Below, piece by piece: positions 43,895 through 52,188 of a stretch of DNA of 64,000 bases. The translations under genes were made by a program, and so were the position numbers. The DNA is from JBPCMN01 sp013695115. GTDB lineage: Bacteria > Actinomycetota > Acidimicrobiia > IMCC26256 > JACDBD01. Every line of letters begins with the position of its first letter. The first letter of the stretch is position 1. The notes below the pieces were generated by a model. That model searched no databases. It had not been told where the DNA came from and saw nothing but the letters and a program-made list of their open reading frames with translations. The stretch lies in NCBI GenBank assembly GCA_051002235.1, contig JBPCMN010000069.1:1-64000 (forward strand), read 5' to 3'.

Positions 43895-44385
43895 CTATCG
43901 CGCGCTCCCGTCCGCCTCAGTCATTGAAGGGGGAGGCACGGAGCGGAGGTAGCTGGTCAGAGCGTCTGCCTGGTTCGCCAGATTCCGTGCGAACAAGCGG
44001 GCTGTCAGGGCGACGAGTGGACGGGTGATGATGCTGACTTCGCGAAACGTGATCGACCACGTGTAGTTCGTTCCACCATCCGCGCGTGGCTCGAAGCGGT
44101 GCTGAGCAATCATCTGAGCCGGCCACGTCACAATGCTCCGAAACTCCGCGAGCAGGGGTGGCTCCCATCGCACGGTCTCGCTGGTGCCCCGAATAGGCAG
44201 CACGCCGAGACGTCCACGGATCGAGAAGCGCGTGCCCACCCCGATCGGTTCTGCATCGGGCGCCACTCCCGCACGCCCGGATCGATCAGTGGCGCCGTGT
44301 CGGGCGACATCACCGCCGCGAAGACCACGTCTGGGGGGCTCGGGATCACCGTGGTCCTGTCGACGACCGTCGTCCGTTCCACCAT
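43895..44385 (-). pseudogene. SRPBCC-family protein, frameshifted
   Basis: The N-terminal half (VERTTVVDRTTVIPSPPDVV, TAPLIDPGVREWRP) and the C-terminal half (DAEPIGVGTRFSIRGRLGVL, NYTWSITFREVSII) are in different frames and join near 44,255; one missing base in the Pro codon explains it. Together they give a START/Bet v1-like ligand-binding domain of about 160 residues. A sequencing error is possible. The gene fills the small module between two tRNA-tail copies. Confidence 0.7.
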
Positions 44386-44497
44386 CGGCGGAGATCCTTC
44401 CACGTCGAGTCGTGGTCGCGGCTCGCCGTAGCTGAGCGTTGGTCATGCTGCGAGATGGATCACCCGCGTCAGCTGAACCGCGTGGCGCTGAACGTCA

Positions 44498-44518
44498 AAG
44501 TCCCCCCTCCGACACCGA
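44498..44518 (+). repeat. tRNA-Leu tail copy D
   Basis: Twenty-one bases identical to 23,036-23,056, including three bases (CGA) downstream of the tRNA-derived core that the copies at 27,624, 40,534 and 43,769 lack. This may preserve the original tRNA-chromosome junction. Confidence 0.75.
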
Positions 44519-44565
44519 GCGGGTCAGCCGTGCGGCCCGCCGCTCGAGGATCGCCACGAGCCCGC

Positions 44566-45819
44566 CTAGCTCGGTGACGGCGGCCTCGACTCGGGGCGGG
44601 GGCGCCGCGCGCGGGTGGCACCGACTTCCTCAGCGACGTTGCGGTAGAGCACCAGCAATAAGACGTCGTACGTGACCTTCACCACGCCGGCGATCACGAG
44701 TGGCCAGCCGAAGGTCGTCCGCGCGAGCAGTGCCCCCGCGAGGAGAGGCGTTGCCGCCGCGGCGAGGCTGCGCGGGACGTTGGTGACACTCGCGGCGGCG
44801 GCCCGTTCCTCGGGTGGGACGACTGCCATCACGAACGACTGGCGCGCGGGCACGTCCATCTGCGAGAGGAACGCGCGTCCGAGGAGCAGCGCGATCGCGA
44901 CGCCACCGTTCGGCGCGAACGCAGCGAGGAGTAGCAGCACGTTGGCAGGGATGTGGGTGAACGCCATCGTCCGCACGAGCCCCAGCCGGCGCGCGAGCCG
45001 GGGCGCGAGCAGTTGGGAGAACCCGGACAGGACGCCGGCAGCGAAGAACACCACTGCGGTGGTTCCCGCCGACAGATCGAAGCGCAGATGCAGCCACAAC
45101 ACGAGCAGGGAGGTCACGACGAACCCGCCGCCCGCGGCGTCGAGGCTGAACAGGCCAGTGAGCTCGAGCACCGTCCGTCGCGACGTGTCGAGCACGCGAC
45201 GCCTCTCGCGGCGCGAGACCGCCGGCAGCACCTCGTGATGGCGCGTCAGGCGGCGGTACACAAGGAAGATCGCGACGCCTGCGAGCGCGTACAGCAGGAA
45301 GCTCGCCTGCTGAGTCTCGGTCACGTCCCAGTCCTGCGCGTGCGCTAGGCCCTCGGGGATGCTGGACGCGAGCGCGCCCACTGCGCCGGCGAAGATCGCG
45401 CCGAGGTTATAGATCGCGAACGTCCACGGCCGGCGCGGCGCGTCGACGCGGGATGACACCAGCGCCTGCTCGGTGGGGAGGAACACGCTCACGTCGCCCG
45501 ACGACGGATTGAGGGTACCGACCACCGCGATGACGAGGAGCGGCCAGAACGCGGTGATGCTCGCGAACCCGAGGCCGGTCGCGACCATGATCCCGGTCGC
45601 CGCGAGCAGCAGTCCCCGCAGGGTGAACCGGTGGCTGGTGAGGCCGAACGTCAGGGTCAGCACCGCCGAGCCGAGCAGGGTGCCGGTGACGATCGCGCCG
45701 ACCTCGACCGGGGAGAAGCCGAGCCCGGTGAGGTACTGCGCGAGAAGCACGCTCACGAACCCGTCGGCGAAGCCCCGGATCGCGCGACCGGTGACCACGC
45801 GCCGGACGTCGGGCGGCAT
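44566..45819 (-). CDS. MFS transporter
   Basis: A 417-residue major-facilitator protein with about 12 transmembrane segments. The first loop region (GRAIRGFADGFVSVLLAQYL) and mid-protein LARRLGLVRTMAFTHIPANV resemble sugar/drug efflux-type MFS proteins. Substrate unknown. The ATG at 45819 starts directly before the first helix; the upstream frame to 45,873 is Arg-rich and unlikely to be translated. It occupies the module between tail copies at 44,518 and 46,009. Confidence 0.85.
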   Translation of the reverse strand: MPPDVRRVVTGRAIRGFADGFVSVLLAQYLTGLGFSPVEVGAIVTGTLLGSAVLTLTFGLTSHRFTLRGLLLAATGIMVATGLGFASITAFWPLLVIAVVGTLNPSSGDVSVFLPTEQALVSSRVDAPRRPWTFAIYNLGAIFAGAVGALASSIPEGLAHAQDWDVTETQQASFLLYALAGVAIFLVYRRLTRHHEVLPAVSRRERRRVLDTSRRTVLELTGLFSLDAAGGGFVVTSLLVLWLHLRFDLSAGTTAVVFFAAGVLSGFSQLLAPRLARRLGLVRTMAFTHIPANVLLLLAAFAPNGGVAIALLLGRAFLSQMDVPARQSFVMAVVPPEERAAAASVTNVPRSLAAAATPLLAGALLARTTFGWPLVIAGVVKVTYDVLLLVLYRNVAEEVGATRARRPRPESRPPSPS

Positions 45820-46008
45820 GCCGTGCAACCTACGGCGGTCGACAGTTCGGAGCGGGCGGATTCTCGGCTGCATGCCCGCGTACGACCTCGGTCATTCGCC
45901 TTCGGTCACGGGCGTGTGCCGAGCGCCCGGCGATGGAACAGCCTGCGGAGGGGCAGCCCGAGGGTGTGATCTCAGTGGTTGTCAGGCCAGAGACAGGGGT
46001 CGGATTGG

Positions 46009-46049
46009 CCGCATCCGTGGGGTCAAGCCGCGAGTCGCCCCTCCGACAC
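46009..46049 (+). repeat. Right-end repeat C, degenerate tRNA-Leu tail
   Basis: Matches right-end repeat B at 36 of 41 positions, including CCGTGGGGTC and CCCCTCCGACAC. It is an older, decayed end of a third cassette; a relic of that cassette's cyclase gene lies 390 bp further on. Confidence 0.65.
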
Positions 46050-46128
46050 CGACTGCTGCGAAGCCCGAAGAACGCTCGGCTCAACCGTCGGGAAGCGTCG
46101 GCTCCCGGTCATCGCACCCTCGGCGCAC

Positions 46129-46350
46129 TCAACGTCGGGCTGTGACGAGCCAGGCGCCATTCTCGTTCATCACGACACCCTCTGGGCGTGCATACGGCTC
46201 GAGCGCCTTTCGCGCCGCGTCAATTGCGGCGGCTGCCTTGTCGGCGGGCGCGGCTGCGAGGAGGTCCCGAACGAGTGGCAGTGAGCGTGTGAAGAAGGTC
46301 TCGACGTCGTCGAGATCGTCACCGATGCGCATTGGCCGGGTCAGCTCTTC
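46129..46350 (-). pseudogene. C-terminal remnant of a SAM-dependent methyltransferase
   Basis: The frame reads ELTRPMRIGDDLDDVETFF, then ALEPYARPEGVVMNENGAWL and VTARR, the usual end of actinobacterial class I methyltransferases. No SAM-binding motif exists upstream; similarity stops near 46,350. A 67-codon frame from the ATG at 46,332 could be made but would not be an enzyme. Confidence 0.6.
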
Positions 46351-46437
46351 CTGCGGGCGAGCTGACCGCGGTTCTAGCGTCGCCCGCTTGGATCAGCCCC
46401 ATGTCAAGCGACGCCAAAACGGGAGTCAGTTCCCCTA

Positions 46438-46491
46438 CCAGGGATGCGGCAGCTCTTCGCCGCCAATCTGCCTGATCGGGTGGGGTCGTAG
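46438..46491 (+). pseudogene. Relic of a third hydrolase-cyclase gene (last 18 codons)
   Basis: Encodes PGMRQLFAANLPDRVGS then a stop, matching the C-termini of the copies at 27,486 (RLFAVEPPDRVGS) and 43,631 (PGMWQLFAVKPPDPVGS). The rest of the gene is gone. Confidence 0.7.
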
Positions 46492-46529
46492 GGTCCCGAG
46501 CTAGGCGCGCACCACCGCAGTGCAGCAGC

Positions 46530-46928
46530 TCAGCCGGGCGGGGCGAAGAACTCGAGCGCGATGCCGTCCGGATCCCGGAAGCTCACGCCCGAGCCGTACG
46601 GCGCGTCCTTGATCCCGCCGTGTTCGATGCCGAGCTCGTCGAGTCGGCGTGCCCTGTTCTCGAGCTCTGCGCGGTCCGCGCAGCCGAAGCTGACATGGTC
46701 GAGGCCGACCCTGAACTCGCTGAACTTCTCATCGGGCGCAGGTGTCTCGTGCTGGTGCAACCCGATGAGCGTGCTGTTGCCGATCATGTACACGGTGTGG
46801 TGGAAGGCTGGGTCGGTGTCCTCGTCGAGCACGGGCGTTGTATCGAACAGCGCTTCGTACCAGGGAACGCTGACCGAAAGATCGCGGACGGTGAGCGCCA
46901 CGTGGGTGAGCGGTGGAAACTCTGCCAT
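46530..46928 (-). CDS. VOC-superfamily (glyoxalase-like) protein
   Basis: A 132-residue protein with two beta-alpha-beta-beta-beta modules: LTHVALTVRDLSVSVPWYEA and LDHVSFGCADRAELENRARR, ending FRDPDGIALEFFAPP. The metal-binding positions (His in THVAL, Glu in LEFF) are present. The reaction cannot be inferred. It marks the return to ordinary genes after the island. Confidence 0.85.
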   Translation of the reverse strand: MAEFPPLTHVALTVRDLSVSVPWYEALFDTTPVLDEDTDPAFHHTVYMIGNSTLIGLHQHETPAPDEKFSEFRVGLDHVSFGCADRAELENRARRLDELGIEHGGIKDAPYGSGVSFRDPDGIALEFFAPPG

Positions 46929-46984
46929 GCGTTATCCCCCTTTTGGAGCTGGATCCTATTCCGGGCCAGAAGAATTGAGCCCGT

Positions 46985-48157
46985 TCATCGCGAGCCAGGC
47001 GACGAGGGCCCGCCGGTCGTGGGTTCCCAGGAGTCGGCGACGAGTCCGTCGTACGCGAGTCCCCACGGGGGTCGGAGGAACCCGAGGGCCCGTACGTCCT
47101 CGAACCAGTGGCCGAACGGTGAGTGTCGGGCGAACGTCCCGCCGCCGAGCACGCGGCAGATCCGCAGCAGGCACGACTCCGCGAGCTGGGCCGCGATCGT
47201 CTTGCCGCGCAGCGCAGCGCCCCGGGCGGGATTCCCTGACTCGATCGCACGGAGCATGCCTTCGTAGGCCTGCTCGGCGGTCCACGCCTCGAGCTCCGCC
47301 TGGGCCCATTCCACCTGCTCGTAGGGTCGGAGCGATTCTGCCTTCGGTGCCAGCTGTGCCCGCGCGGCCGCGGTGGCGGTCTCGAGGATGCCGAGGACCA
47401 CGGCGGTGAAGAGCGTGCCGATGAACGGGGCGGCGGCGTCGATCAGGTCGTCGAGGTGTCCGGGCCAGGCGAAGCGTTCGACCGGGCAGTCAGCGAACGC
47501 GAGCGCGTGGCTCTGAGTCGCCCGCATTCCGTGACCATCCCATGGAGCCATGAGTGTGATGCCCGCGGATCCGTCGAAAGGATTGCCCTCGACAGGGACG
47601 TAGAACCAGTCGGCATCTTCCTCGCCGTCGGGCACGGCGGTGGTCACCATGTAGGAGGTGATCCCCGACCCGCTCCCGAAGTGCTTCTGTCCGCTCAGCC
47701 GCCATGCGTCGGCGTCACGCCGAGCGACGGCTCTCGATCGGTGGACGTCACCGCCGCTCCCCGGCTCCGAGGTGATCGTGCCCCACCACGCGCCCTGCTC
47801 CACACTGTCGAACACCGCGGTGCGCTGACCGCTCCAGTCGCCGGTGTCGAGCTCGGGGACGTGCGGTGTGGCGAGCCAGAACGAGAGGACGGCGGGATGC
47901 ATGGCGCAAACGAGTGCGACTGACGAGTCGCCGTGGGCGAGTATCCGGTAGATCTCGCAGATCGATCGTGTCGACTCCGGAAGGCTGTGCCAGAGACCAT
48001 CCCGCTCGGCGGGAAGCCCGGCCGTCTGCAGCCCGGCTTCGGCCAGGAGACCGAAGTCCTCCCGGGCGAGCGTGGTGCGCATCTGGCGTTCGCTCCGGTC
48101 GGCCGCGAAGCTCTCGGCCAGCTTCTCCACCGCACGACGGACACTCTCCGCGCTCAT
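46985..48157 (-). CDS. Acyl-CoA dehydrogenase family protein
   Basis: A 390-residue flavoprotein of the acyl-CoA dehydrogenase superfamily. Middle-domain motifs are seen (WWGTITSEPGSGGDVHRSRA, WRLSGQKHFGSGSG) and the all-helical C-terminal domain carries CRVLGGGTFARHSPFGHWFEDV. The usual catalytic Glu is not obvious, so it may be a flavin monooxygenase-type (DszC/HsaA-like) member. GAGGGGG precedes the ATG at 48157; the longer frame to 48,517 runs through the dinB remnant and is rejected. Confidence 0.85.
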   Translation of the reverse strand: MSAESVRRAVEKLAESFAADRSERQMRTTLAREDFGLLAEAGLQTAGLPAERDGLWHSLPESTRSICEIYRILAHGDSSVALVCAMHPAVLSFWLATPHVPELDTGDWSGQRTAVFDSVEQGAWWGTITSEPGSGGDVHRSRAVARRDADAWRLSGQKHFGSGSGITSYMVTTAVPDGEEDADWFYVPVEGNPFDGSAGITLMAPWDGHGMRATQSHALAFADCPVERFAWPGHLDDLIDAAAPFIGTLFTAVVLGILETATAAARAQLAPKAESLRPYEQVEWAQAELEAWTAEQAYEGMLRAIESGNPARGAALRGKTIAAQLAESCLLRICRVLGGGTFARHSPFGHWFEDVRALGFLRPPWGLAYDGLVADSWEPTTGGPSSPGSR

Positions 48158-48215
48158 GGCACCCCCTCTGCGCCGGTGGGAAGGGTACAAGGTCGTCCCG
48201 ACTTCATTTTCTTCT

Positions 48216-48958
48216 TCACCGGTCAACGTCGCGATCCGCTTCGGCCAGTTCCCTGAACTCATCGGGGACGCCCCGCGCTTCACGGAACACGACGGCCGCG
48301 TAGCCGACCGCATCCCGGCCGAACCGGGCACGTACCTCGTCGACGGCCCGGTCCAACGCCCAGCGAGCCGAGGCAGCCGCCGTGCCCGGGCGGTGCGGTT
48401 CGTCGCCGAGGCCGAGAGGCAACTCGAGCTGGAGTGTGGATTCTGCAACCAGGTTGGAGACCGAGATCGCAAGGAGGGTGATCTCGCGCTCACCGGGATG
48501 GTCGGCGAGCGCCGCATTCGCGAGATCGACGCTCAGCTCGGCGAGCGCGAGCGTCGTCGAAACCGCCCACGGCAGCGTCACCGACCGCGTGACCGAGCGG
48601 AGGCCCGTGAACCGAACCCGGACGGTGATGGTCCGTCCGGCGCGTTCGTTGGCCCGCAGCCTCGTCGCCACGCGGTCGGCGAGAAACCCGAGCGCCGCCC
48701 GTAGCAGCTGGTCGGTGGCGACGCGACGCCCAAGGGCGGACTGGGCACCCACTGACCGGGTGCGCCGACTCGTCTGGATCCGGCGAGGATCAGCGTTGGC
48801 CGCGAGTGACCCGAGCTTCGCTCCTGCCGCCTCACCGAGCAGCCGCGGCAATGTTGACGGCGAGATCGAGGCCAGCTCGCCGATGGTACGGATACCCGTC
48901 GCCGCGAGCCGCGCTCCTTGTGACCGGCCCGACGCCCCACAGCAGTTCGACCGGCAAC
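48216..48958 (-). pseudogene. dinB: Truncated DNA polymerase IV (Y family)
   Basis: Only the thumb and little-finger domains remain: LPVELLWGVGPVT, then after a frameshift near 48,920 ARLAATGIRTIGELASIS, ADPRRIQTSRRTRSVGAQSA, ITVRVRFTGLRSVTRSVTLP and VSNLVAESTLQLELPLG. The palm and fingers with the catalytic acidic residues are absent; beyond about 48,958 the sequence instead encodes the end of an unrelated protein on the other strand. It cannot be an active polymerase. Confidence 0.75.
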
Positions 48959-49136
48959 TGTTCCGGTCGAGACGGAGGTCGAGGCGGGTGACCTCGTCGT
49001 GCGCACCGTTGCGGGGCCCCACAGCTACGTCGTCGAGCGCGCCTGACGGCGGGCGCCCAGGACCGCGGGTAGCGTCACCGGCGAGCGGGAGGGATGCCTT
49101 CGGGCGCCTTCGAGCGGAGCAGCGCAAGACAGCGCG

Positions 49137-50465
49137 ATGGTCACATCGATCCCTGGAGGCGGATGCTTGCGTACCTCCGAGTGCGGCGATGCCGCTTCAA
49201 AGCGACCTCCCTCCCGCTCCCTTCTCGATGACGTCGTCACCGATGCACCATGGGTCGCGGTCGTCGACGGGTTCCGAACCCGACAGCCCCGCCGGCGCGA
49301 TCGCATCGCCGAGTACGAGGGGCTCCTCGATCGGGGCGAGCATCTCCGGGTCGGCGCCGAGGTTCTCGCCGGGTGCTACCAGCCGAACCCACCGGCAGAG
49401 GGTTGGCTGAACAAGGCTGATGGCCGCAAGAAGCGGCTCTTCCAGTACCAGCCGGTCGACGAGCTGCTCTTTAGGGTGGTCAACCGTCTGATGCAGCCGG
49501 CCGCGGTGGAGAAGGCCTCACCGTGGTGCCGGTCGTTTCTTCCCGGCGGCGGCGCGAGGGCCGCGTTCCGCAGCGTGCTCGCCGACCCGGATACCGAGCC
49601 CAAGGCCGCGCTGCGCCTCGACGTGCGCGACTACTTCAACTCGATCGACGTGCGAGATCTCCTCAGCCGGCTCCCCGAACCGTTCGCCGAAGGTCCAGTG
49701 GGCAGGCTCCTGACCACCGCACTGCTGGACCCGCGGGTGGTGCGATCGGGGCGCATCGTCGACGGCGGCCGCAAAGGCGTCATGGCCGGAACGCCCATCG
49801 CGCCGATGCTCGCCACCCTCTACCTGCGTGACCTCGACCGCGAGATCGCCGCGACCGGTGCAACGTACGCGCGCTACAGCGACGATATTCTCGTGCTCGC
49901 GCCACCCGGTGAGCTCCCGACGGTGGAGCGACTCGTTCGCGATCGCCTCGCGGAGCGCGGCCTGGACGTCAACGAAGAGAAGTCGGCGTCGACCGCGCCG
50001 GGCGAGGCCTGGGACTTCCTCGGCTTCCGTTACGAGGGGGGCGCGATCGGGCTCGCTCCCATCACCGAGCGGAAACTCAAGGCGAAGACCACCCGCCTCG
50101 CCCGCAGCCTGCTCCGCTGGCGGGAACGGAAGGGCGCGTCGTCGACCCGGACGGTTGGCGCGTTCGTCCGTCGCAGCAACCGGCGCCTCTACGGCGTGCC
50201 GGCCGAGCGCGCCGACTTCTCGTGGGCCACGTGGTTCCTCCCGATGCTCGACCTGCCGCAGGGCCTCGAGGGGCTCGACCACCACCTGCAACGCGAGGCC
50301 CGCTACGCCGCGACCGGGCAACGGACGGCCCGCAGCCGCCGGCTCGTGCCGTACTCGGCGTTGATCGACGCCGGTTACCTGCCGCTGGTGTCGGCCTTCT
50401 GGGCGATGCAGCAAGGGACCGGGGCCTACGACGAACTCGTCTCCCGTCGCACCGGTCTGATCTGA
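49137..50465 (+). CDS. Orphan reverse transcriptase domain protein
   Basis: A 442-residue RNA-directed DNA polymerase. Palm motifs: KAALRLDVRDYFNSID (catalytic Asp162), MAGTPIAPMLATLYLRDLD, and ARYSDDILVLAP (YSDD, residues 247-250), then EAWDFLGFRYEGG. The N-terminal QYQPVDELLFRVVNRLMQP matches RT motif 0/1 regions, and the C-terminal thumb ends SALIDAGYLPLVSAFWAMQQ. There is no maturase/HNH of a group II intron, no Cas1 fusion, no diversity-generating repeat pair and no visible retron ncRNA. It may belong to the unclassified bacterial RTs, some of which are antiphage. A TTG at 49,167 with GGAGG 7 nt upstream is an alternative start. Confidence 0.85.
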   Translation: MVTSIPGGGCLRTSECGDAASKRPPSRSLLDDVVTDAPWVAVVDGFRTRQPRRRDRIAEYEGLLDRGEHLRVGAEVLAGCYQPNPPAEGWLNKADGRKKRLFQYQPVDELLFRVVNRLMQPAAVEKASPWCRSFLPGGGARAAFRSVLADPDTEPKAALRLDVRDYFNSIDVRDLLSRLPEPFAEGPVGRLLTTALLDPRVVRSGRIVDGGRKGVMAGTPIAPMLATLYLRDLDREIAATGATYARYSDDILVLAPPGELPTVERLVRDRLAERGLDVNEEKSASTAPGEAWDFLGFRYEGGAIGLAPITERKLKAKTTRLARSLLRWRERKGASSTRTVGAFVRRSNRRLYGVPAERADFSWATWFLPMLDLPQGLEGLDHHLQREARYAATGQRTARSRRLVPYSALIDAGYLPLVSAFWAMQQGTGAYDELVSRRTGLI

Positions 50466-50483
50466 CGTCGCGCTGGCAGCCGA

Positions 50484-51035
50484 TCAGCGTCCGAGATGCT
50501 CGGCGACGGTGCGGGCGAGACTCGTCTGTTCCCCAGCCTCGAGGCCGGTGATCTCCAGCACAACCCGCGACTCGTTGGCGCCGAGGAACACGAGCGACCG
50601 TCCGTCGGGGAGCGTGGCGGTGGAGCCACCCGCGACATCGGTCGACGGTGTCGTGCCGCCCGGGGGCTCCCACGCCTGGTGCTCGGGATACAACTGGTAG
50701 AAGAGCGCAGCCGAACGCCCCGCCGTGGCCCACCGTCGCCCCATACCGAAGGGCTCCTCCACGACTTCGCTCTTGGTGCTACGCGGCACACCGGCGCGGT
50801 CCCGCTCGTCGATGGGGAGCACGGCCGCAGGGTCGACGAGACCGCGCTCGCGCCACCCAGGACGCCCGAGCATGCCGGGCACATACGGCGTGCCGAACCG
50901 GGAATCGGTCGACGCCGCGGAGGGTCCGGAGGCTCCGCCCGCAGCTCCTCGCTTCGCCTGCACGTCGGCCACCGCGTCCCCGGCCAACTCCTTGGCCTGC
51001 TCGGCCACTTTCTTGGCCCGATCGAGGAATCCCAC
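50484..51035 (-). CDS. Hypothetical protein
   Basis: A 183-residue cytosolic protein, family not recognised. It begins MGFLDRAKKVAEQAKELAGD, an amphipathic helix typical of small actinobacterial proteins, then a Gly/Ala-rich hinge and a compact C-terminal domain (SLVFLGANESRVVLEITGLE). The GTG at 51035 gives that start; a TTG lies two codons earlier. It converges on the reverse transcriptase, 18 bp apart, and lies 14 bp after the AlkZ-like gene on the same strand. Confidence 0.65.
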   Translation of the reverse strand: MGFLDRAKKVAEQAKELAGDAVADVQAKRGAAGGASGPSAASTDSRFGTPYVPGMLGRPGWRERGLVDPAAVLPIDERDRAGVPRSTKSEVVEEPFGMGRRWATAGRSAALFYQLYPEHQAWEPPGGTTPSTDVAGGSTATLPDGRSLVFLGANESRVVLEITGLEAGEQTSLARTVAEHLGR

Positions 51036-51049
51036 GACCAAGACGGTAC

Positions 51050-52168
51050 TCAGTCGAGCGGGACCATTCGAATGTCGTGGGAGTCGGCGTCGGCGGCGAG
51101 GAACCGGAGCACGCGCCGGCCCTCGGCGGCGACCGCCGAGGTCGCCCGCTTGGTGAGGCGGCCGAGGCGGGTCACGACCAGGGTGGCGGCATCCGTGGTC
51201 TTGACCCGGTCGATCCGCCAGACGGCGCGCAGCGTGCCGTCGACCAGCACCGACCCGTGGAAGGGGTCACCCGTCCCGTAGAGCCGGGGTTGATCGGCAT
51301 CGAGAAACCGGGACCGGTCGGCGTGCGAGAGCAGCGCGTTGTCGAACTCGGGCAGGAAGCGTGGCGGGGCCGGCACGTCGGGCTCGGGTCGGGGGGCGTC
51401 GGGAAGGTCGACGAGCTCACGACCGGCCTCGTCGTGAAAGACGCGGACGCGAGGTCGGAGGCGCTCCACCACCTCCCGCAGGCCGGTGAGGCGTGACCAT
51501 GTCGTCATGTCGGCCACCGACGCGGGCCCGAACGCGCCGAGGTAGCGCAGCAGCACCTCATCGATCGGCGGATCCGCCATAGGTCGCCCCAGCCACGACT
51601 CGGCGGTCGCCAACGTCACCGGGCCGGCGCGACCCCAGATCCCGCGCGGGGGCACCTGAACGAGCGCGAGGTGGTTCCGGCAGGCGAATGCCAGCGCGGC
51701 GGCGTCGTGCTCGGCGAACCGCTCGGCCAGGGCCGCTCGGAGCTGGGGCGCGGTATGAGGCTGGCGGAGAATCTCGCGAGCGACGGTCAACACCTCGCCG
51801 AGGTCGATGCGCTCGAGGACGGGCGCGTGGTCGCGATGGCGGCGCAGTTCGGCGTCGAGCACCGGCTGCACGAGCCGGGGCAGCACCAGGGCATCGTCGG
51901 CGGTGACCAGATGGATCGTCCCCCGCATGACGACGGTGCGCACGACCTTTCGATCGAGGATGAGCTCCGCCAGGTCGTCCGGCCGGAACCGCTCCAGCCG
52001 GGACCACAGCCCGAGGTAAGGGTTGAGCGGCACCTGGGCCTGCATGCCGACGAGATGGTGCACGGTGTCGAGCACGGGCGCGTCGGCACGGCGCAGTAAG
52101 AGCTGGCGCTCGAGGGTCGCCCGGTTGAGGGCCCGCCGGCTCAGGACGTCGGTGCTCACGGCGGTCAT
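51050..52168 (-). CDS. AlkZ-like winged-helix protein (HTH_42 superfamily)
   Basis: A 372-residue protein of the HTH_42/AlkZ family, built of tandem winged helices. Relatives are DNA glycosylases that excise alkylated or crosslinked bases. LVGMQAQVPLNPY contains the Q-x-Q motif used for catalysis; RGTIHLVTADDAL and LPEFDNALLSHADRSRF are other family signatures. It is divergent from the DUF2277 gene, only 20 bp away. Confidence 0.85.
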   Translation of the reverse strand: MTAVSTDVLSRRALNRATLERQLLLRRADAPVLDTVHHLVGMQAQVPLNPYLGLWSRLERFRPDDLAELILDRKVVRTVVMRGTIHLVTADDALVLPRLVQPVLDAELRRHRDHAPVLERIDLGEVLTVAREILRQPHTAPQLRAALAERFAEHDAAALAFACRNHLALVQVPPRGIWGRAGPVTLATAESWLGRPMADPPIDEVLLRYLGAFGPASVADMTTWSRLTGLREVVERLRPRVRVFHDEAGRELVDLPDAPRPEPDVPAPPRFLPEFDNALLSHADRSRFLDADQPRLYGTGDPFHGSVLVDGTLRAVWRIDRVKTTDAATLVVTRLGRLTKRATSAVAAEGRRVLRFLAADADSHDIRMVPLD

Positions 52169-52176
52169 GATCGTCC

Positions 52177-52182
52177 TACGCT
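52177..52182 (+). promoter_or_regulatory. -10 element, probable leaderless promoter of the DUF2277 gene
   Basis: TACGCT ends 6 nt before the ATG at 52189, inside the 20-bp gap to the divergent gene. Confidence 0.45.
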
Positions 52183-52188
52183 GGCCGC

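Larger units (their letters stand above)
22999..46049. mobile_element. Composite genomic island at tRNA-Leu(GAG)
   Basis: The island runs from the tRNA att core to the last tRNA-tail copy. Internal copies end at 27,624, 40,534, 43,769 and 44,518. Contents are typical of islands: an IS3-family element, a relaxase/helicase remnant, duplicated cassettes, frameshifted genes and an unusual biosynthetic-looking operon. No tyrosine or serine integrase gene is visible, so the parts are either immobile relics or were moved by an integrase encoded elsewhere. Confidence 0.75.

Noticed and set aside
49137..50465. Diversity-generating retroelement or retron
   Set aside because: No template/variable repeat pair and no msr/msd-like inverted-repeat RNA seen within about 1 kb of the RT gene.
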